A stretch of 64,000 bases of DNA from Candidatus Electrothrix communis (GCA_030644725.1 CP130629.1:3921501-3985500); one strand, 5' to 3'. Shown: positions 35,587 through 45,597, numbered from the stretch's first letter. Numbers and translations are program-made. Notes: generated from the letters alone by a model not told the origin.

Positions 35587-38511
35587 ATGACAGATTTTAC
35601 ACCCGGTTCCACCTATCATGGATTCATCCTGCGAAGAAAAGAGCATGTTGCCGATATTAATTCAGAAGTCTATCTCTTTGAGCATGAAGTGCTCGGCACA
35701 CCAGCCCTGGCTATAAAAAACGCCGATCCCAACAAGACCTTCTGCTTCACCTTTCAGACCGTTCCGGAGGATTCTACCGGTGTTGCCCATATCCTGGAGC
35801 ATTCTGTGTTGATGGGATCAAAAAAATATCCTATCCATGATGTATTCGGCGAGATCAACAAGGGTGGGCTGACCACCTTTCTCAACGCCATGACCGGTTC
35901 CGACACCACCTGGTATCCCTTTGCCAGTCGCAATGCGACGGAATATTTTAATATTATGGATGTCTATTGCGATGTTGTCCTTAATCCTCTGCTCCCGCGC
36001 AGCACATTTGAGCAGGAGGGCTGGCATTACCATAAGGAATCTGAAGACGCTCCTCTGCAACTCCAGGGCGTGGTTCTTAATGAGATGAAAGGGGCCTTCT
36101 CCGACCCTATTCGTTCTATCTTTCATCATATCTTTGGTGGCCTGATGCCCGGCTCCACCTATGCCCATGAGTCCGGCGGTGATCCCTCTGTCATACCTGA
36201 TCTCAGTTATGAGCAGTTTGTCGAGTTCCATCGTAAGCATTATCATCCCTCCAACGGAATCCTGTTTTTTTACGGCGATGCGGATCTGGAGCAGGAGCTT
36301 GCTGCGGTCCAGGATAATTTTCTTGCGGATTATGATGGTCCCGGCACCAAGGCTGAGGTTGTGCAGGGGGATGACATCAGCGAGCCGGTCTTTATCGAGG
36401 ACAGCTATGCCGTGCAACCGGACAGTGACCTGAGCGGTAAAACCTATCTGGCTGTGGGCACGGCTGTGGGCACGGTGCTTGATCGTCAGAGCAATACCGC
36501 TTTTCAGATTATCGCCAATATTCTCTATAACTCCGATGCCTCACCTTTGAAAAAAGCCATTGTCGAGGCTGGTTTATGTCGGGATTTCGGCGGGCTCTTT
36601 CTGGCAGATTCTTGTTATAAGACCTTTATGATGACCTATCTGGCCGGATCCGAGGCAGATAAACGGGACAGTTTTCTTGAGCTTTATCGCCGTACCCTGA
36701 GCGAGATTGTTGAGCAGGGGCTTGATCGTGATCTGGTCCTTTCTGAGCTGAATAAGTATGAATTTGCTTTTCGGGAAGAGCTGACCAAGGCCCAGCGGGG
36801 ATTGGACCTCATCGGTAAGGCGCTGCCTTCCCTGAAGCACGGCTCTGATCCCTTTGAGGCCCTGGCTGTTGAGGAGCTGTTTGCCTCAATTCGGGAAAAG
36901 GCCTTGGAAGAAAATTATTTTGAGGAGCTTATTCGTAATGAGCTCCTGGAGAACCCGGCCTTTGTTGCGCTCACCCTGTCTCCTGATCCGGAAAAGGCTG
37001 CCCGCACAGCGGAGAAGGAGCAGCAGCGGCTGGCAGCCTATGAGCAGACCCTTGATCAGGAACAGGCAGCAGCCCTGATCGCCAATACCCAGGAGTTGAT
37101 GCAGTTGCAGCAGACTCCGAATACAGAAGAGACCCTTGCTTTGCTGCCCCGTCTTGCTCGCCAAGATCTGGAGCGGAAGCCTGATTTTTTGCAGGCTGAG
37201 GTGACGGATTGCGATGCTGTGACCTGCATTGTTAATGAACTGGAGACCAATGCCATTGCCTATGTGCAGATTGGGCTGGATTGCTCGACAATTTCTCCAG
37301 ACCTGCTGCCTTGGCTTGATCTCTTTGGCACTATCGCTACAGAGATTGGTACCGGTTCACGGGATTATATGCGTTTTGCCAAGGACATCAATATCTGCAC
37401 CGGTGGTTTCAGCCATTCCTTTTCCAATTATCAGCAGATGAACGCCCCGGAAACCCTGCAGTCCCTCCTCTGGTTCCAGCTCAAGGCCCTGTCCGGTTAT
37501 CTGCTAGAGGCCATCGAACTGGTCAGAGAGGTCTTTGCAGATCTTGATCTCACTAATCGGCAACGCATCCGGGAAATTGTTTTCCGGGAATTTACCTGGA
37601 CAGAACATAATGTCCAGAGCGAGGGGTATAGCCTGGCGGCCTCTAGGGTTTTTGCCCATTTGAGTCGGTCTGGGATGATTAACGAGCATGTCCACGGGGT
37701 GACCTCGTACTTGAAACTGAAAGAACTGGTAGCAGACTATGAGGAGCATGAAGAGGCGTTCATTGCTCGCCTTGAAGCCTTGCGTACCCAGGTGTTTCAG
37801 CCGGAGCATCTGAAAATTGCTGTTACCGGTTCTCAGGAGGATATCGATAAGATAAAGGGGGGGGCAGCTTCTCTACGCTCTTCTCTGCCGGGAACCCGGC
37901 AGCCGATTGCCGAAGATGCTTTTCCCGAATTGCCTGCCAACCAGGGGTTCACAACTTCTGCTGATGTTGTTTATAACGTCCAAGGATGTAATCTGTTTAC
38001 TGATCCAGCGCAATACAGCGGCGAATTCGAGGTGCTCAAAACCTGGTTATCCCGTGATTACCTCTGGAATACAGTACGGCAGTTAGGCGGGGCCTATGGC
38101 TGCTTTGTTCAACTCCATCAACTGACCGGCAATGTCGCCTTGGTCAGTTATCGGGATCCCCAGGTGGACAAGACTTATGATGCCTATGATGCCATTGCAA
38201 CCGCTGTTCGCGAGCTTGAGCTCAGTCGGGAAAAACGAGATCAGCTGATCATCGGTACCTACGGCTCGCTGAATCCGCTTCAATCTCCTGCTGTACAGGG
38301 ACTTTCAGCCCGTAATGAGTATCTTTGCGGGATTACGCCGGAGTATAAACAGGAGCGCATTGCCAAGGTGATCGATACAGAGGTAGAAGCCATGCGGGCC
38401 TTTGCGCCGTTTTGGGGAAAACTCACTGAGAATCGTTTTCGGGTCACCATCGGTAGTGGAGAGAAAATCAGAGAACAGGCCGAGCTCTTTGATGATATTC
38501 TTGAGCTGTAG
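35587..38511 (+). CDS. M16C family zinc protease (presequence-protease like)
   Basis: A 974-residue clamshell metalloprotease of the PreP/insulinase family. The inverted zinc motif H68-I-L-E71-H72 (HILEHSVLMGSKKYP) and the distal Glu region VVLNEMKGAFSDP are intact. Two M16 halves and the M16C-associated linker fit the usual length. No signal peptide is seen, so it is probably cytoplasmic and degrades peptides. It lies 72 bp after dtd with a weak ribosome site. Confidence 0.93.
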   Translation: MTDFTPGSTYHGFILRRKEHVADINSEVYLFEHEVLGTPALAIKNADPNKTFCFTFQTVPEDSTGVAHILEHSVLMGSKKYPIHDVFGEINKGGLTTFLNAMTGSDTTWYPFASRNATEYFNIMDVYCDVVLNPLLPRSTFEQEGWHYHKESEDAPLQLQGVVLNEMKGAFSDPIRSIFHHIFGGLMPGSTYAHESGGDPSVIPDLSYEQFVEFHRKHYHPSNGILFFYGDADLEQELAAVQDNFLADYDGPGTKAEVVQGDDISEPVFIEDSYAVQPDSDLSGKTYLAVGTAVGTVLDRQSNTAFQIIANILYNSDASPLKKAIVEAGLCRDFGGLFLADSCYKTFMMTYLAGSEADKRDSFLELYRRTLSEIVEQGLDRDLVLSELNKYEFAFREELTKAQRGLDLIGKALPSLKHGSDPFEALAVEELFASIREKALEENYFEELIRNELLENPAFVALTLSPDPEKAARTAEKEQQRLAAYEQTLDQEQAAALIANTQELMQLQQTPNTEETLALLPRLARQDLERKPDFLQAEVTDCDAVTCIVNELETNAIAYVQIGLDCSTISPDLLPWLDLFGTIATEIGTGSRDYMRFAKDINICTGGFSHSFSNYQQMNAPETLQSLLWFQLKALSGYLLEAIELVREVFADLDLTNRQRIREIVFREFTWTEHNVQSEGYSLAASRVFAHLSRSGMINEHVHGVTSYLKLKELVADYEEHEEAFIARLEALRTQVFQPEHLKIAVTGSQEDIDKIKGGAASLRSSLPGTRQPIAEDAFPELPANQGFTTSADVVYNVQGCNLFTDPAQYSGEFEVLKTWLSRDYLWNTVRQLGGAYGCFVQLHQLTGNVALVSYRDPQVDKTYDAYDAIATAVRELELSREKRDQLIIGTYGSLNPLQSPAVQGLSARNEYLCGITPEYKQERIAKVIDTEVEAMRAFAPFWGKLTENRFRVTIGSGEKIREQAELFDDILEL

Positions 38512-38590
38512 AACGTCGAGAAAGAAGGCTCTTTAGCCTACAGAAATACTCCGTAACAGCGGTTGCGGGGTTAAGGGGTACGGGGTTTTT

Positions 38591-38649
38591 GTAGGGGTGA
38601 CCGGCGGTCGCCCTGTTATTCCGGGCAGACACGCAGGTCTTGCCCCTAC
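38591..38649. repeat. Dispersed palindromic intergenic repeat, copy 2
   Basis: The element begins GTAGGGGTGACCGGCGGTCG and ends with GGTCTTGCCCCTAC. The left hairpin has diverged to GGGTGACCGGCGGTCGCCC, keeping its pairing. It lies between convergent genes (M16C protease and AI-2E transporter). Confidence 0.8.
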
Positions 38650-38659
38650 CTACCTCTAC

Positions 38660-39805
38660 TTACTGCTCGCCGGAAACGTCGGCAGTGGCAGGCGATGTCT
38701 CTTGACCGCCCTGCATGGCTGGACGATGTTCTTTCAGATAAATATCTGAGAGTGTCTGAAAGGCTGTGACGATCAGGGGACCGTAAATGATCCCGAGGAC
38801 CCCGAACACCGACATGCCGCCGAGAATGGCTAGAAAAACCAGCAGAGTGTGCATCTTGACTTGATTCCCGACAAACTTCGGCTTGAGCAGATACTCGACA
38901 CTGAAGGACAGCACGGCATAAAAAATAAAGGTCGCAGCTGCCTGACCAGGCGAACCGTTGAGCAGAAGAAGGGCGGAAGCGGGAAGAAGCACCAGGCCAA
39001 TACCGAAGATGGGGAGAAAGGCCAGGATCCCCATTACTCCTGTCCAGAGCACCGGTGATTTGATACCTAGCATTGCAAAGAAAATCCCTCCCATCACCCC
39101 CTGAAAGACCCCGCTTATCCCGTTCCCAACCAGTATGACTCCGGAAATATCAAGAAATTTTTTCAAGAGCAGATTGTTCTGCGCTTGAGGCAGTGGTGAA
39201 AGCCGACTGATGAAGCGAATGAGGTGATCCATATCGATAAGCAGGAAATAGATCATCAGGATGAGAAAGCAGAACTGGAGCACAAAGCTCATGATATTCG
39301 CCGCCCAGACAGAGGCCTTGCTGTAGATAAACAGCCCGGCATCCTTGCTGAGTTCTGAGAAGATCTCGGTAATGTCGGCAGGCTGAAAATTAATACCAAA
39401 GCCCTGCAGGGCTTCTTGGCTCTGAGTGATCCATTTGCTGTTCTGAATGACCTGCTGAAACTTGAGCAGCATATTGCTGTCCCGGCCCAGTTGATAGACA
39501 TTCAGGGCTTCCGAGGACAGAGCGCCGATACAGAAGGTTAAGGGGATAAAGACGATAAGAGCGACAAGGACGCAGGTCAGGGTGGACGCCATCCAGGGGG
39601 ACACCCATTTATTCAGCCAGTTATAGACCGGGCGAAAAATACCTGCCAGCAGAAAGGCCAGGATGAGAAGTTGCCAAAAGGGCCAGAGGACCAAGCCGAG
39701 CAGAAAAACAGAGATCAGAAAGACCACTGTAAAATAGCGTGATTGAACGGTATCCTCTGGGGCTTGTATCGGTTCCTTGTGCTGGTCTTGAGGTGTATTT
39801 TGCAT
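38660..39805 (-). CDS. AI-2E family transporter (UPF0118/PerM type)
   Basis: A 381-residue polytopic membrane protein. Hydrophobic segments start at YFTVVFLISVFLLGLVLWPF and include the family core around GNGISGVFQGVMGGIFFAML and FLAILGGMSVFGVLGIIYGP, which is characteristic. Family members have been linked to autoinducer-2 export or sodium-proton exchange; the substrate here is unknown. The N-terminal 20 residues are hydrophilic, and the C-terminal tail is Gln/Glu-rich. Confidence 0.9.
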   Translation of the reverse strand: MQNTPQDQHKEPIQAPEDTVQSRYFTVVFLISVFLLGLVLWPFWQLLILAFLLAGIFRPVYNWLNKWVSPWMASTLTCVLVALIVFIPLTFCIGALSSEALNVYQLGRDSNMLLKFQQVIQNSKWITQSQEALQGFGINFQPADITEIFSELSKDAGLFIYSKASVWAANIMSFVLQFCFLILMIYFLLIDMDHLIRFISRLSPLPQAQNNLLLKKFLDISGVILVGNGISGVFQGVMGGIFFAMLGIKSPVLWTGVMGILAFLPIFGIGLVLLPASALLLLNGSPGQAAATFIFYAVLSFSVEYLLKPKFVGNQVKMHTLLVFLAILGGMSVFGVLGIIYGPLIVTAFQTLSDIYLKEHRPAMQGGQETSPATADVSGEQ

Positions 39806-40126
39806 GGCGGAACAGTAGGATGGTAGCCTTCGGTAAGATTCGACAGAATTGCCGGACAGGATGGTTGATCATTTCATCCTTGCAAAGGATGATAACAGAT
39901 AATCGCTAAGTAAACAAGAGGGGAAGCGAGGAAGGGGGGAAAGGTGCGGGGTTATGCCGAAGAAGCCTCTAGCAAGCCTTTAATGAGTTTTTTTAGGAAG
40001 GTATCCGGGGTGAGGTGCCCTGAGTAGGGGCGAACCTATGTGTTCGCCCTGTTATACCGGGCAGACACGCAGGTCTGCCCCTACAAGCCCGAATCCAAAA
40101 AGGGATCTTTTTTTCTGGAGAATCCC
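39806..40126. other. 321-bp intergenic region between dnaA end and AI-2E transporter
   Basis: Contains the AI-2E gene upstream sequence, a dispersed palindromic repeat (40024-40084) and the dnaA terminator. No gene is seen. Confidence 0.6.
40024..40084. repeat. Dispersed palindromic intergenic repeat, copy 3
   Basis: Nearly identical to the copy at 30387, with the same 61-bp length, ends (GTAGGGG / CCCCTAC) and two internal hairpins. It differs mainly in the linker between the hairpins. Confidence 0.85.
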
Positions 40127-40128
40127 TT
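40097..40128 (-). terminator. Terminator of dnaA (probably works on both strands)
   Basis: AAGGGAT (40100-40106) pairs with ATCCCTT (40122-40128). On the minus strand the stem is followed by TTT after ATCCCTT; on the plus strand it is followed by ATTTTTG. The stem overlaps the dnaA stop codon. Confidence 0.55.
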
Positions 40129-41458
40129 ATTTTTGCAACTTATCTTTGAGTATTTCTACCTGTTGGCGAACCGTATTTTTTTGCGCGATATCTCGATTGA
40201 TAACTTTAACAGCATACATCACCGTGGAGTGATCGCGATTGTAGAGATTACCAATGTGGGCTAAAGACTCTCCGGTATACTTTCTGGTCAGATACATGGC
40301 TATCTGGCGAGGAAAGGAGACGATCCGTTTGCGTGAACGGGAGGTCAGGTCTTCAACAGAGATTCTGTACTGACTGGAAATAATATCACGAATCATTCTG
40401 CCGTTGAGTTGTTTCTGCTGTTGTAAATTGCCAAATCCTTCCAGCACACTGCGGACAATATCCATGTCAGGGGGGGCGTTGTATACGCTTGCTTTCGCCT
40501 TAATCCCCATAAGAGCACTTTCAATACGGCGGATATCACCTTGGAGTTGATCTGCCAGATAATGGACATGCTCTTCTGCCAGGTTTAAGTTGCTGTGTGC
40601 GGCTTTATGGCGAATAATCGACACCCTGGTCTTGTATTCAGGAGCCTCGATGTCGGTGATCAGGCCGGAGGTCATCCGGGAGCGAAAATCTTCATCCAAC
40701 CCCTTGATATCCCGCGCTGGAATTGAAGAGGTCATAATGACTCTCTTGCCCGATTTGATCAAATAATCAAGAACATTATTGAGTTCTTCCTGGGTTTTTG
40801 TCTTGCCAGCCAAGGTATGCACATCTTCAACCAGCAGCAGGTCACAGCCATGAATAAAGCGATTGGAGAATTGCTGCATGCTGTTGCTGCGGATGCTTTT
40901 GACCATTTCGGCGGAAAATTGCTGGGCCGTGAGATAATGCATGCGGGTTCTTGGGGCATTATGCATAACTTGGTGAACAACCGCCTGGGTAAGATGGCTT
41001 TTCCCCAGACCGGTACCGGAGGTCATGAACAGATTATTGCCAAAGGTGTAGTCTGCTGCGGCAATGGCGTTGCAGGCTGAACGAGCTAGCATATTTGATT
41101 CGCCGACCAAGAATTGATCAAAGGTGTAGGCTGGATGCAGCGATCTGATAGTGGACTTAAACGTGTCCATGCCTGGGAGACGTAACTGGCCGGAGCCGTT
41201 TTTTTCTTGTTGAGGAGCAGGCTGATGGCTTGACACTGTCAACGATACCGCAGGGGGGGAGTCTATGATTTTACTGAGATTTGATTCAATGAGCCCTAAG
41301 TAACGTTCTTTAACCCAAGCACAGAAAAAACGATCCGGGCAGGCGATCTGCAAGGTCTTATCATCTTCCTGTACGCAGGACAGAGGCCTGATCCACAGGC
41401 TGTATTCACTTTCAGAAAGTGAGCTGGATAAAGAATTTTTGATGGTGTCCCAGAGCAT
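40127..41458 (-). CDS. dnaA: Chromosomal replication initiator protein DnaA
   Basis: A 443-residue AAA+ initiator. Domain I is at the N-terminus (MLWDTIKNSLSSSLSESEYS), domain III has Walker A GTGLGKSHL and Walker B LLLVEDVHTLAGK, and domain IV ends with the DnaA-box-binding helix-turn-helix YNRDHSTVMYAVKVINRD. Walker B has Glu-Asp where many DnaA have Asp-Asp, and Walker A has Ser for Thr; both should still work. It is alone: no dnaN, recF or gyrB follows, and no TTATNCACA boxes are seen in the 700 bp upstream. The next plus-strand neighbour region carries prepilin peptidase. Confidence 0.95.
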   Translation of the reverse strand: MLWDTIKNSLSSSLSESEYSLWIRPLSCVQEDDKTLQIACPDRFFCAWVKERYLGLIESNLSKIIDSPPAVSLTVSSHQPAPQQEKNGSGQLRLPGMDTFKSTIRSLHPAYTFDQFLVGESNMLARSACNAIAAADYTFGNNLFMTSGTGLGKSHLTQAVVHQVMHNAPRTRMHYLTAQQFSAEMVKSIRSNSMQQFSNRFIHGCDLLLVEDVHTLAGKTKTQEELNNVLDYLIKSGKRVIMTSSIPARDIKGLDEDFRSRMTSGLITDIEAPEYKTRVSIIRHKAAHSNLNLAEEHVHYLADQLQGDIRRIESALMGIKAKASVYNAPPDMDIVRSVLEGFGNLQQQKQLNGRMIRDIISSQYRISVEDLTSRSRKRIVSFPRQIAMYLTRKYTGESLAHIGNLYNRDHSTVMYAVKVINRDIAQKNTVRQQVEILKDKLQK

Positions 41459-42161
41459 ATATCGTTCTGTTTGAATGAAGTGAGTCTTTGATGAAGAAGG
41501 TTACTTTAATGAGGAAATGGTTACCTTATTGTATTATTATTTTATATCATGATCAGTTTTTAACTGAAAATGCGTTTCTCGGTCAAAAATGATTAGGCTT
41601 GATTTTCATACAAACTTCGATAGAGAGGGAGGGAGGATGAATTCCGCGAATGGGCAGGATTTACGGGTGATAGAAGTCGGAACATGGCCTAACAACATAC
41701 TTTTTGGATGTTTTTTGTTTATGTTGTTTTTTTTCATGTAGATGCAGTGATTGAGGGGGCGTTTTCAGTGAAATTGATCTGAGGGGAAATTGCTTCATAC
41801 TCTTCGAGGCTGCATTGATCTTTAAAAAACTCTATTTTTGGGTTACTGGTTTCTGGGTTCCTTGAAACCCTCTTCTCAACGGCCTTAAGATAATGGCGCT
41901 CGAAAAAAAATAATTTTGTTGGTGGAGCGCGATTCTTCGTGAACAGTTACCTCCCAGCATTATCCGGTTAATCTCGCTTTATGATAATGAATTTTATTCT
42001 TTCCAAAGAAAAATTATGATAGGGCTTTTTAAGCTCTTATCAGGAAGGGGAGGGGGCGGTAACGCGAAGAACCTGTGCGCCAGAAAGCGGAGTTAAGAGG
42101 GTGATGCCGTGGCGGCAAGGCTTTGATTTTGGCAAGCCTCACCCCTGGTGCATAATCCTGA
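41459..42161. other. 703-bp non-coding region upstream of dnaA
   Basis: No gene is seen. It includes an AT-rich stretch at 41515-41550, a small hairpin CAGTT-TTT-AACTG (41554-41566), a direct repeat GGTTAC twice near 41500-41525, and GGGTTCC-TTG-AAACCC-like symmetry near 41860. It presumably holds the dnaA promoter on the minus strand. The length resembles an origin, but no DnaA box consensus was found on either strand. Confidence 0.5.
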
Positions 42162-42944
42162 CTATCCTGAAACCGAAAGGTACCAGGACCAGAGAGCAAG
42201 GATATCTGTTTGAAAAAACAGCCAGGCCATAGCCCCTAAGGATAAAAAAGGGCCATAGGGAATCCGAGTCTTTCCCCCTTTTTTTTGCTGGAACATGGTC
42301 GCGATACCCACGATGGAACCAGTCAGCGAACTGAAGAAAATAACAAAAAGAAGGCATTGGTAGCCGAGAAAGGCCCCGATCATGGCCAGGAGCTTGATAT
42401 CTCCGCCGCCCATACCCTCTTGTTTTGTAAAGAGGGAATAACTTTTGGCAACTCCAAAGAGAATTCCGCCTCCCAGAAGAATGCCCAGGCCAGACTCCTG
42501 CCAGCTGACCAAGGGGTTGAAGAAGGAGCTGGTAAAACCGATCAGAATGCCGGGTAGGCTTATCTTGTCTGGAATAATTTGCAGATGAATATCAATGAAA
42601 ATAATGACCAACAGGGCAGCAAGGAAGAGAAAGTAAAAAGGCAGGATGGGGGAAAACCCAAAGCGATTGAACAGGGCCAGGGAGAGGAGTGCCATGCAGA
42701 GTTCTACAACCGGATACTGTAACGAGATTGGAACCTTGCATGTTTTGCATTTGCCCCGTAAGGCAAGATAACTGAAGATGGGTATGTTTTCGTACCAGTG
42801 GAGGGCCGTGTCGCATTTCGGGCAATGGGAGGCAGGGAAGACAACGGATTGGTCTTCATCAGGCAGTCTGAAGATGACGACATTGAGGAACGAGCCAATA
42901 AGAGCGCCGAAAATAAAGCTGTAGAGAAGGAGGAGGGTTTCCAT
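42162..42944 (-). CDS. pilD: Type IV prepilin peptidase / N-methyltransferase
   Basis: A 260-residue polytopic aspartic protease that cleaves and N-methylates type IV pilins. The N-terminal methyltransferase part has the zinc motif CPKCDTALHWYENIPIFSYL followed by GKCKTCK. The two catalytic Asp regions are DIHLQIIPD and GGGDIKLLAMIGAFLG. Start GALIGSFLNVVIFRLP is canonical. No pilin genes are nearby, so it serves pilins or pseudopilins elsewhere. Confidence 0.95.
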   Translation of the reverse strand: METLLLLYSFIFGALIGSFLNVVIFRLPDEDQSVVFPASHCPKCDTALHWYENIPIFSYLALRGKCKTCKVPISLQYPVVELCMALLSLALFNRFGFSPILPFYFLFLAALLVIIFIDIHLQIIPDKISLPGILIGFTSSFFNPLVSWQESGLGILLGGGILFGVAKSYSLFTKQEGMGGGDIKLLAMIGAFLGYQCLLFVIFFSSLTGSIVGIATMFQQKKGGKTRIPYGPFLSLGAMAWLFFQTDILALWSWYLSVSG

Positions 42945-43093
42945 GTTTATGTAGATGTTCTGTTGATCACTGCTTTTTAGAAGTGAATAATGTTTCCTTG
43001 AATCAAAAGGCTGTGCCGGTTATTATAGCCGGACCGGTAGGGATGGCCCGCCGTTGCAACCTTTCTTGTTAATGCTTACTTGTAGCCTTTTTC

Positions 43094-43879
43094 ATGTCTG
43101 AATTCCAGCAAAAATGTAGTATTCTCGGTCGAGATTGTTTGGCGCCTGATATTTTTCGTCTGACGTTGCAAGCTCCGAAAATCGCTGCCGACGCCCGTCC
43201 CGGCCAGTTTGTCATGGTCCGGGTCATTGATGGGCTTGATCCTCTGCTTCGTCGTCCTTTTTCCATCCATCGCAGTTTTGCGGACGGTAATATTTCTTTA
43301 CTCTTCAAGGTGATCGGTAAGGGGACTGCAATGTTGGCTCGCCGTTGTATCGGTGATCAACTTGATCTGGTCGGTCCCTTAGGTAACGGCTTTGAGTTTT
43401 CTGATGATCGACCGGTTTGCCTGATCGGCGGCGGTATGGGTATTGCCCCGCTTCTCTTTTTGGCTGAGCAACTGCACAGTACCGGTCGTGCAACAGAAAA
43501 AGACCATGTCCTACTCGGAGCTCGCAATAAGGATGAACTTACCCCGTTGGCGGATGAATTTTCCGCCTTGGGTTATACGGTCCAGCTGGCAACCGATGAT
43601 GGCAGTATCGGGCATAAGGGGTTTATCCCGGATCTTCTCGATTTTGTCCTGCCGAGCGTGGAGCAGGTTTATACCTGCGGTCCACACCTGATGATGAAAA
43701 ATGTTGTTCTTCAATGTCAGCAGGCCGAGGTGAATTGTCAGGTTTCCTTGGAAACCCATATGGCCTGCGGCATGGGAGCCTGTCTCGGTTGCACGGTGAA
43801 TGGAAAAAGAGGCTTGGTTCATGTCTGTAAACAGGGACCTGTCTTTAATGCGGATCAACTGGAATGGAGTCTGGAATGA
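43094..43879 (+). CDS. pyrK: Dihydroorotate dehydrogenase electron transfer subunit
   Basis: A 261-residue FAD and [2Fe-2S] protein passing electrons from dihydroorotate dehydrogenase B to NAD+. The FAD-binding RPFSIHR, the nucleotide-binding GGGMGIAPLLFLAEQL and the iron-sulfur ligands in MACGMGACLGC with a later Cys (VHVCKQGPVF) are all visible. Its stop overlaps the ATG of pyrD (ATGA at 43876-43879), showing tight coupling of the two subunits. Confidence 0.95.
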   Translation: MSEFQQKCSILGRDCLAPDIFRLTLQAPKIAADARPGQFVMVRVIDGLDPLLRRPFSIHRSFADGNISLLFKVIGKGTAMLARRCIGDQLDLVGPLGNGFEFSDDRPVCLIGGGMGIAPLLFLAEQLHSTGRATEKDHVLLGARNKDELTPLADEFSALGYTVQLATDDGSIGHKGFIPDLLDFVLPSVEQVYTCGPHLMMKNVVLQCQQAEVNCQVSLETHMACGMGACLGCTVNGKRGLVHVCKQGPVFNADQLEWSLE

Positions 43880-44844
43880 AAGAAGCTGTTATGGAATCCG
43901 CAAAAAATACTCCACCTTGCGGTATGCCTGATCTGCGCGTGCAAATCGGCTCCCTTGCCTTACGTAATCCGGTGATGACCGCTTCCGGTACCTTTGGCTA
44001 TGCCCGGGAATTTGAAAACCTCGTTGATCTTAATCAGCTCGGCGGCATTGTTGTTAAGGGGATCTCCCTGAAACCCAAGCCGGGGAATCCGCCACCGAGA
44101 ATCGTTGAGACCGCCTGCGGCATGCTCAATGCCATTGGTTTGGAAAATGTCGGGGTCGATCGTTTTATCACAGGAAAAGTACCCTATCTGCGTACCCTCT
44201 CGACGCCGGTTGTGGTTAATATCCTCGGTGATTCCGTGGAGGAGTACAGTGAGATCGCCCGCAGACTGGAAGGGGTGGAAGGGGTTGCAGCTCTGGAGGT
44301 GAACATCTCCTGTCCCAATGTGAAAAAAGGTGGGGTTGCTTTTGGCACAGTGCCGGAAATGGCAGCAAAGGTAACCGAAGCGGTGCGGCAGGCATCCAGC
44401 TTACCCTTGATCGTTAAACTCTCTCCTAATGTCACGGATATTGTTGTCATGGCACGGGCGGTTGCCGATGCTGGCGCTGATGCGGTTTCCCTGATCAACA
44501 CCCTGATCGGCATGGCCATTGATCCGGTCAGCAGAAGGCCGAGGTTGGCCAATGTGATCGGCGGGCTCTCTGGGCCTGCAATTAAACCGGTAGCCCTGCG
44601 CATGGTCTGGCAGGTTGCTCAGGCCGTTTCTTTGCCGGTGATCGGTATCGGTGGTATCACCACGGCTGATGATGCGTTGGAGTTTCTCTTGGCCGGAGCC
44701 AGTGCGGTTCAGGTCGGCACAGCGAATTTTTACGATCCCTCTGCGGCGGAAAATATCGTGCAGGGGATAACAAATTATCTGCAAGAGCAGGGAGAGGACC
44801 GTCTGGTTGATATTATCGGTACCCTGAAGACAGGAACAGATTAA
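43876..44844 (+). CDS. pyrD: Dihydroorotate dehydrogenase B catalytic subunit
   Basis: A 322-residue FMN TIM-barrel of class 1B, oxidising dihydroorotate to orotate in pyrimidine synthesis. Recognisable are NPVMTASGTFGYAREFENLV, the VNISCPNVKKGG segment, KLSPNVTD, and phosphate-binding IGIGGITTADDALEFLLAGA. The ATG at 43876 overlaps the pyrK stop; an in-frame ATG at 43864 would lie deeper inside pyrK and is less likely. Its TAA overlaps the next ATG by one base. Confidence 0.95.
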   Translation: MKEAVMESAKNTPPCGMPDLRVQIGSLALRNPVMTASGTFGYAREFENLVDLNQLGGIVVKGISLKPKPGNPPPRIVETACGMLNAIGLENVGVDRFITGKVPYLRTLSTPVVVNILGDSVEEYSEIARRLEGVEGVAALEVNISCPNVKKGGVAFGTVPEMAAKVTEAVRQASSLPLIVKLSPNVTDIVVMARAVADAGADAVSLINTLIGMAIDPVSRRPRLANVIGGLSGPAIKPVALRMVWQVAQAVSLPVIGIGGITTADDALEFLLAGASAVQVGTANFYDPSAAENIVQGITNYLQEQGEDRLVDIIGTLKTGTD

Positions 44845-45554
44845 TGGCACAGATGACACGAGGAAAGATCTGCGTTTCTTTGGCCGGGGCCGATGTTGCC
44901 GTCCTTGCAGCTCAGGCTAGTCAGGTTGTGGACCGGGCAGACGTGATAGAGGTACGTCTGGACAGTATGCGGCACCCTGACGTGGCGGCCTGCTGTGCTG
45001 CGTTGGATAAACAGCTGCTCTTTACCAATCGGCCCAGCTGGGAAGGCGGTGCCTTTTCCGGCTCGGAGGAGCAAAGAATAGAGCCTCTTTTGCAGGCTGT
45101 TCAGCAGCAGGCAGCCTATGTTGATTGTGAGCTGCGAGCAGAGTCATCCTTACGAAGGCAGCTCCTGGAGGCCATGTCGGGAGGGCCGACCCGAATGATT
45201 CTTTCCTGGCATAATTTTGAGACCACCCCGCCGCAGGCAGAGCTGGAAGAGGTGCTGGTACAGATGATGGAGAGCGGTGCCCATACCGGCAAGGTCGTCG
45301 GCAAAATTGTGACCACTGCCCAGAGCCCGGAGGATGCCTTGCGAGTCCTCCGCCTTCAGGAACAGGCTAAGGCCGCGAATTTTTCCCTGAGTTGTTTCTG
45401 TATGGGAGAGCCGGGGCGAATCACTCGTCTTGCCACCCTGTATCTTGGCGGTTATATGACTTATGCCTGCCTGAACGATGCCCAGGCTACGGCCCCTGGT
45501 CAGCTGTCGCTTGAGCAGCTGCAAAAACTGACTGCGCTTCTTATGGCAGCCTGA
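44844..45554 (+). CDS. aroD: 3-dehydroquinate dehydratase, type I
   Basis: A 236-residue Schiff-base enzyme of the shikimate pathway. The early EVRLDSM, the catalytic-His region ILSWHNFETTP and the Lys in GKVVGKIVTTAQSPEDALRV fit type I AroD. The ATG overlaps the last base of the pyrD stop (TAATG), so aromatic and pyrimidine genes are translationally coupled here. aroE follows after 43 bp. Confidence 0.93.
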   Translation: MAQMTRGKICVSLAGADVAVLAAQASQVVDRADVIEVRLDSMRHPDVAACCAALDKQLLFTNRPSWEGGAFSGSEEQRIEPLLQAVQQQAAYVDCELRAESSLRRQLLEAMSGGPTRMILSWHNFETTPPQAELEEVLVQMMESGAHTGKVVGKIVTTAQSPEDALRVLRLQEQAKAANFSLSCFCMGEPGRITRLATLYLGGYMTYACLNDAQATAPGQLSLEQLQKLTALLMAA

Positions 45555-45597
45555 GTACCTTACTGATTATTTTATCCTGCTTTTGTTGAGAAAAATT

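Noticed and set aside
41459..42161. Possible chromosomal origin upstream of dnaA
   Set aside because: Length and an AT-rich stretch fit, but no TTATNCACA or close relaxed DnaA box was found on either strand and no dnaN or gyrB is adjacent.
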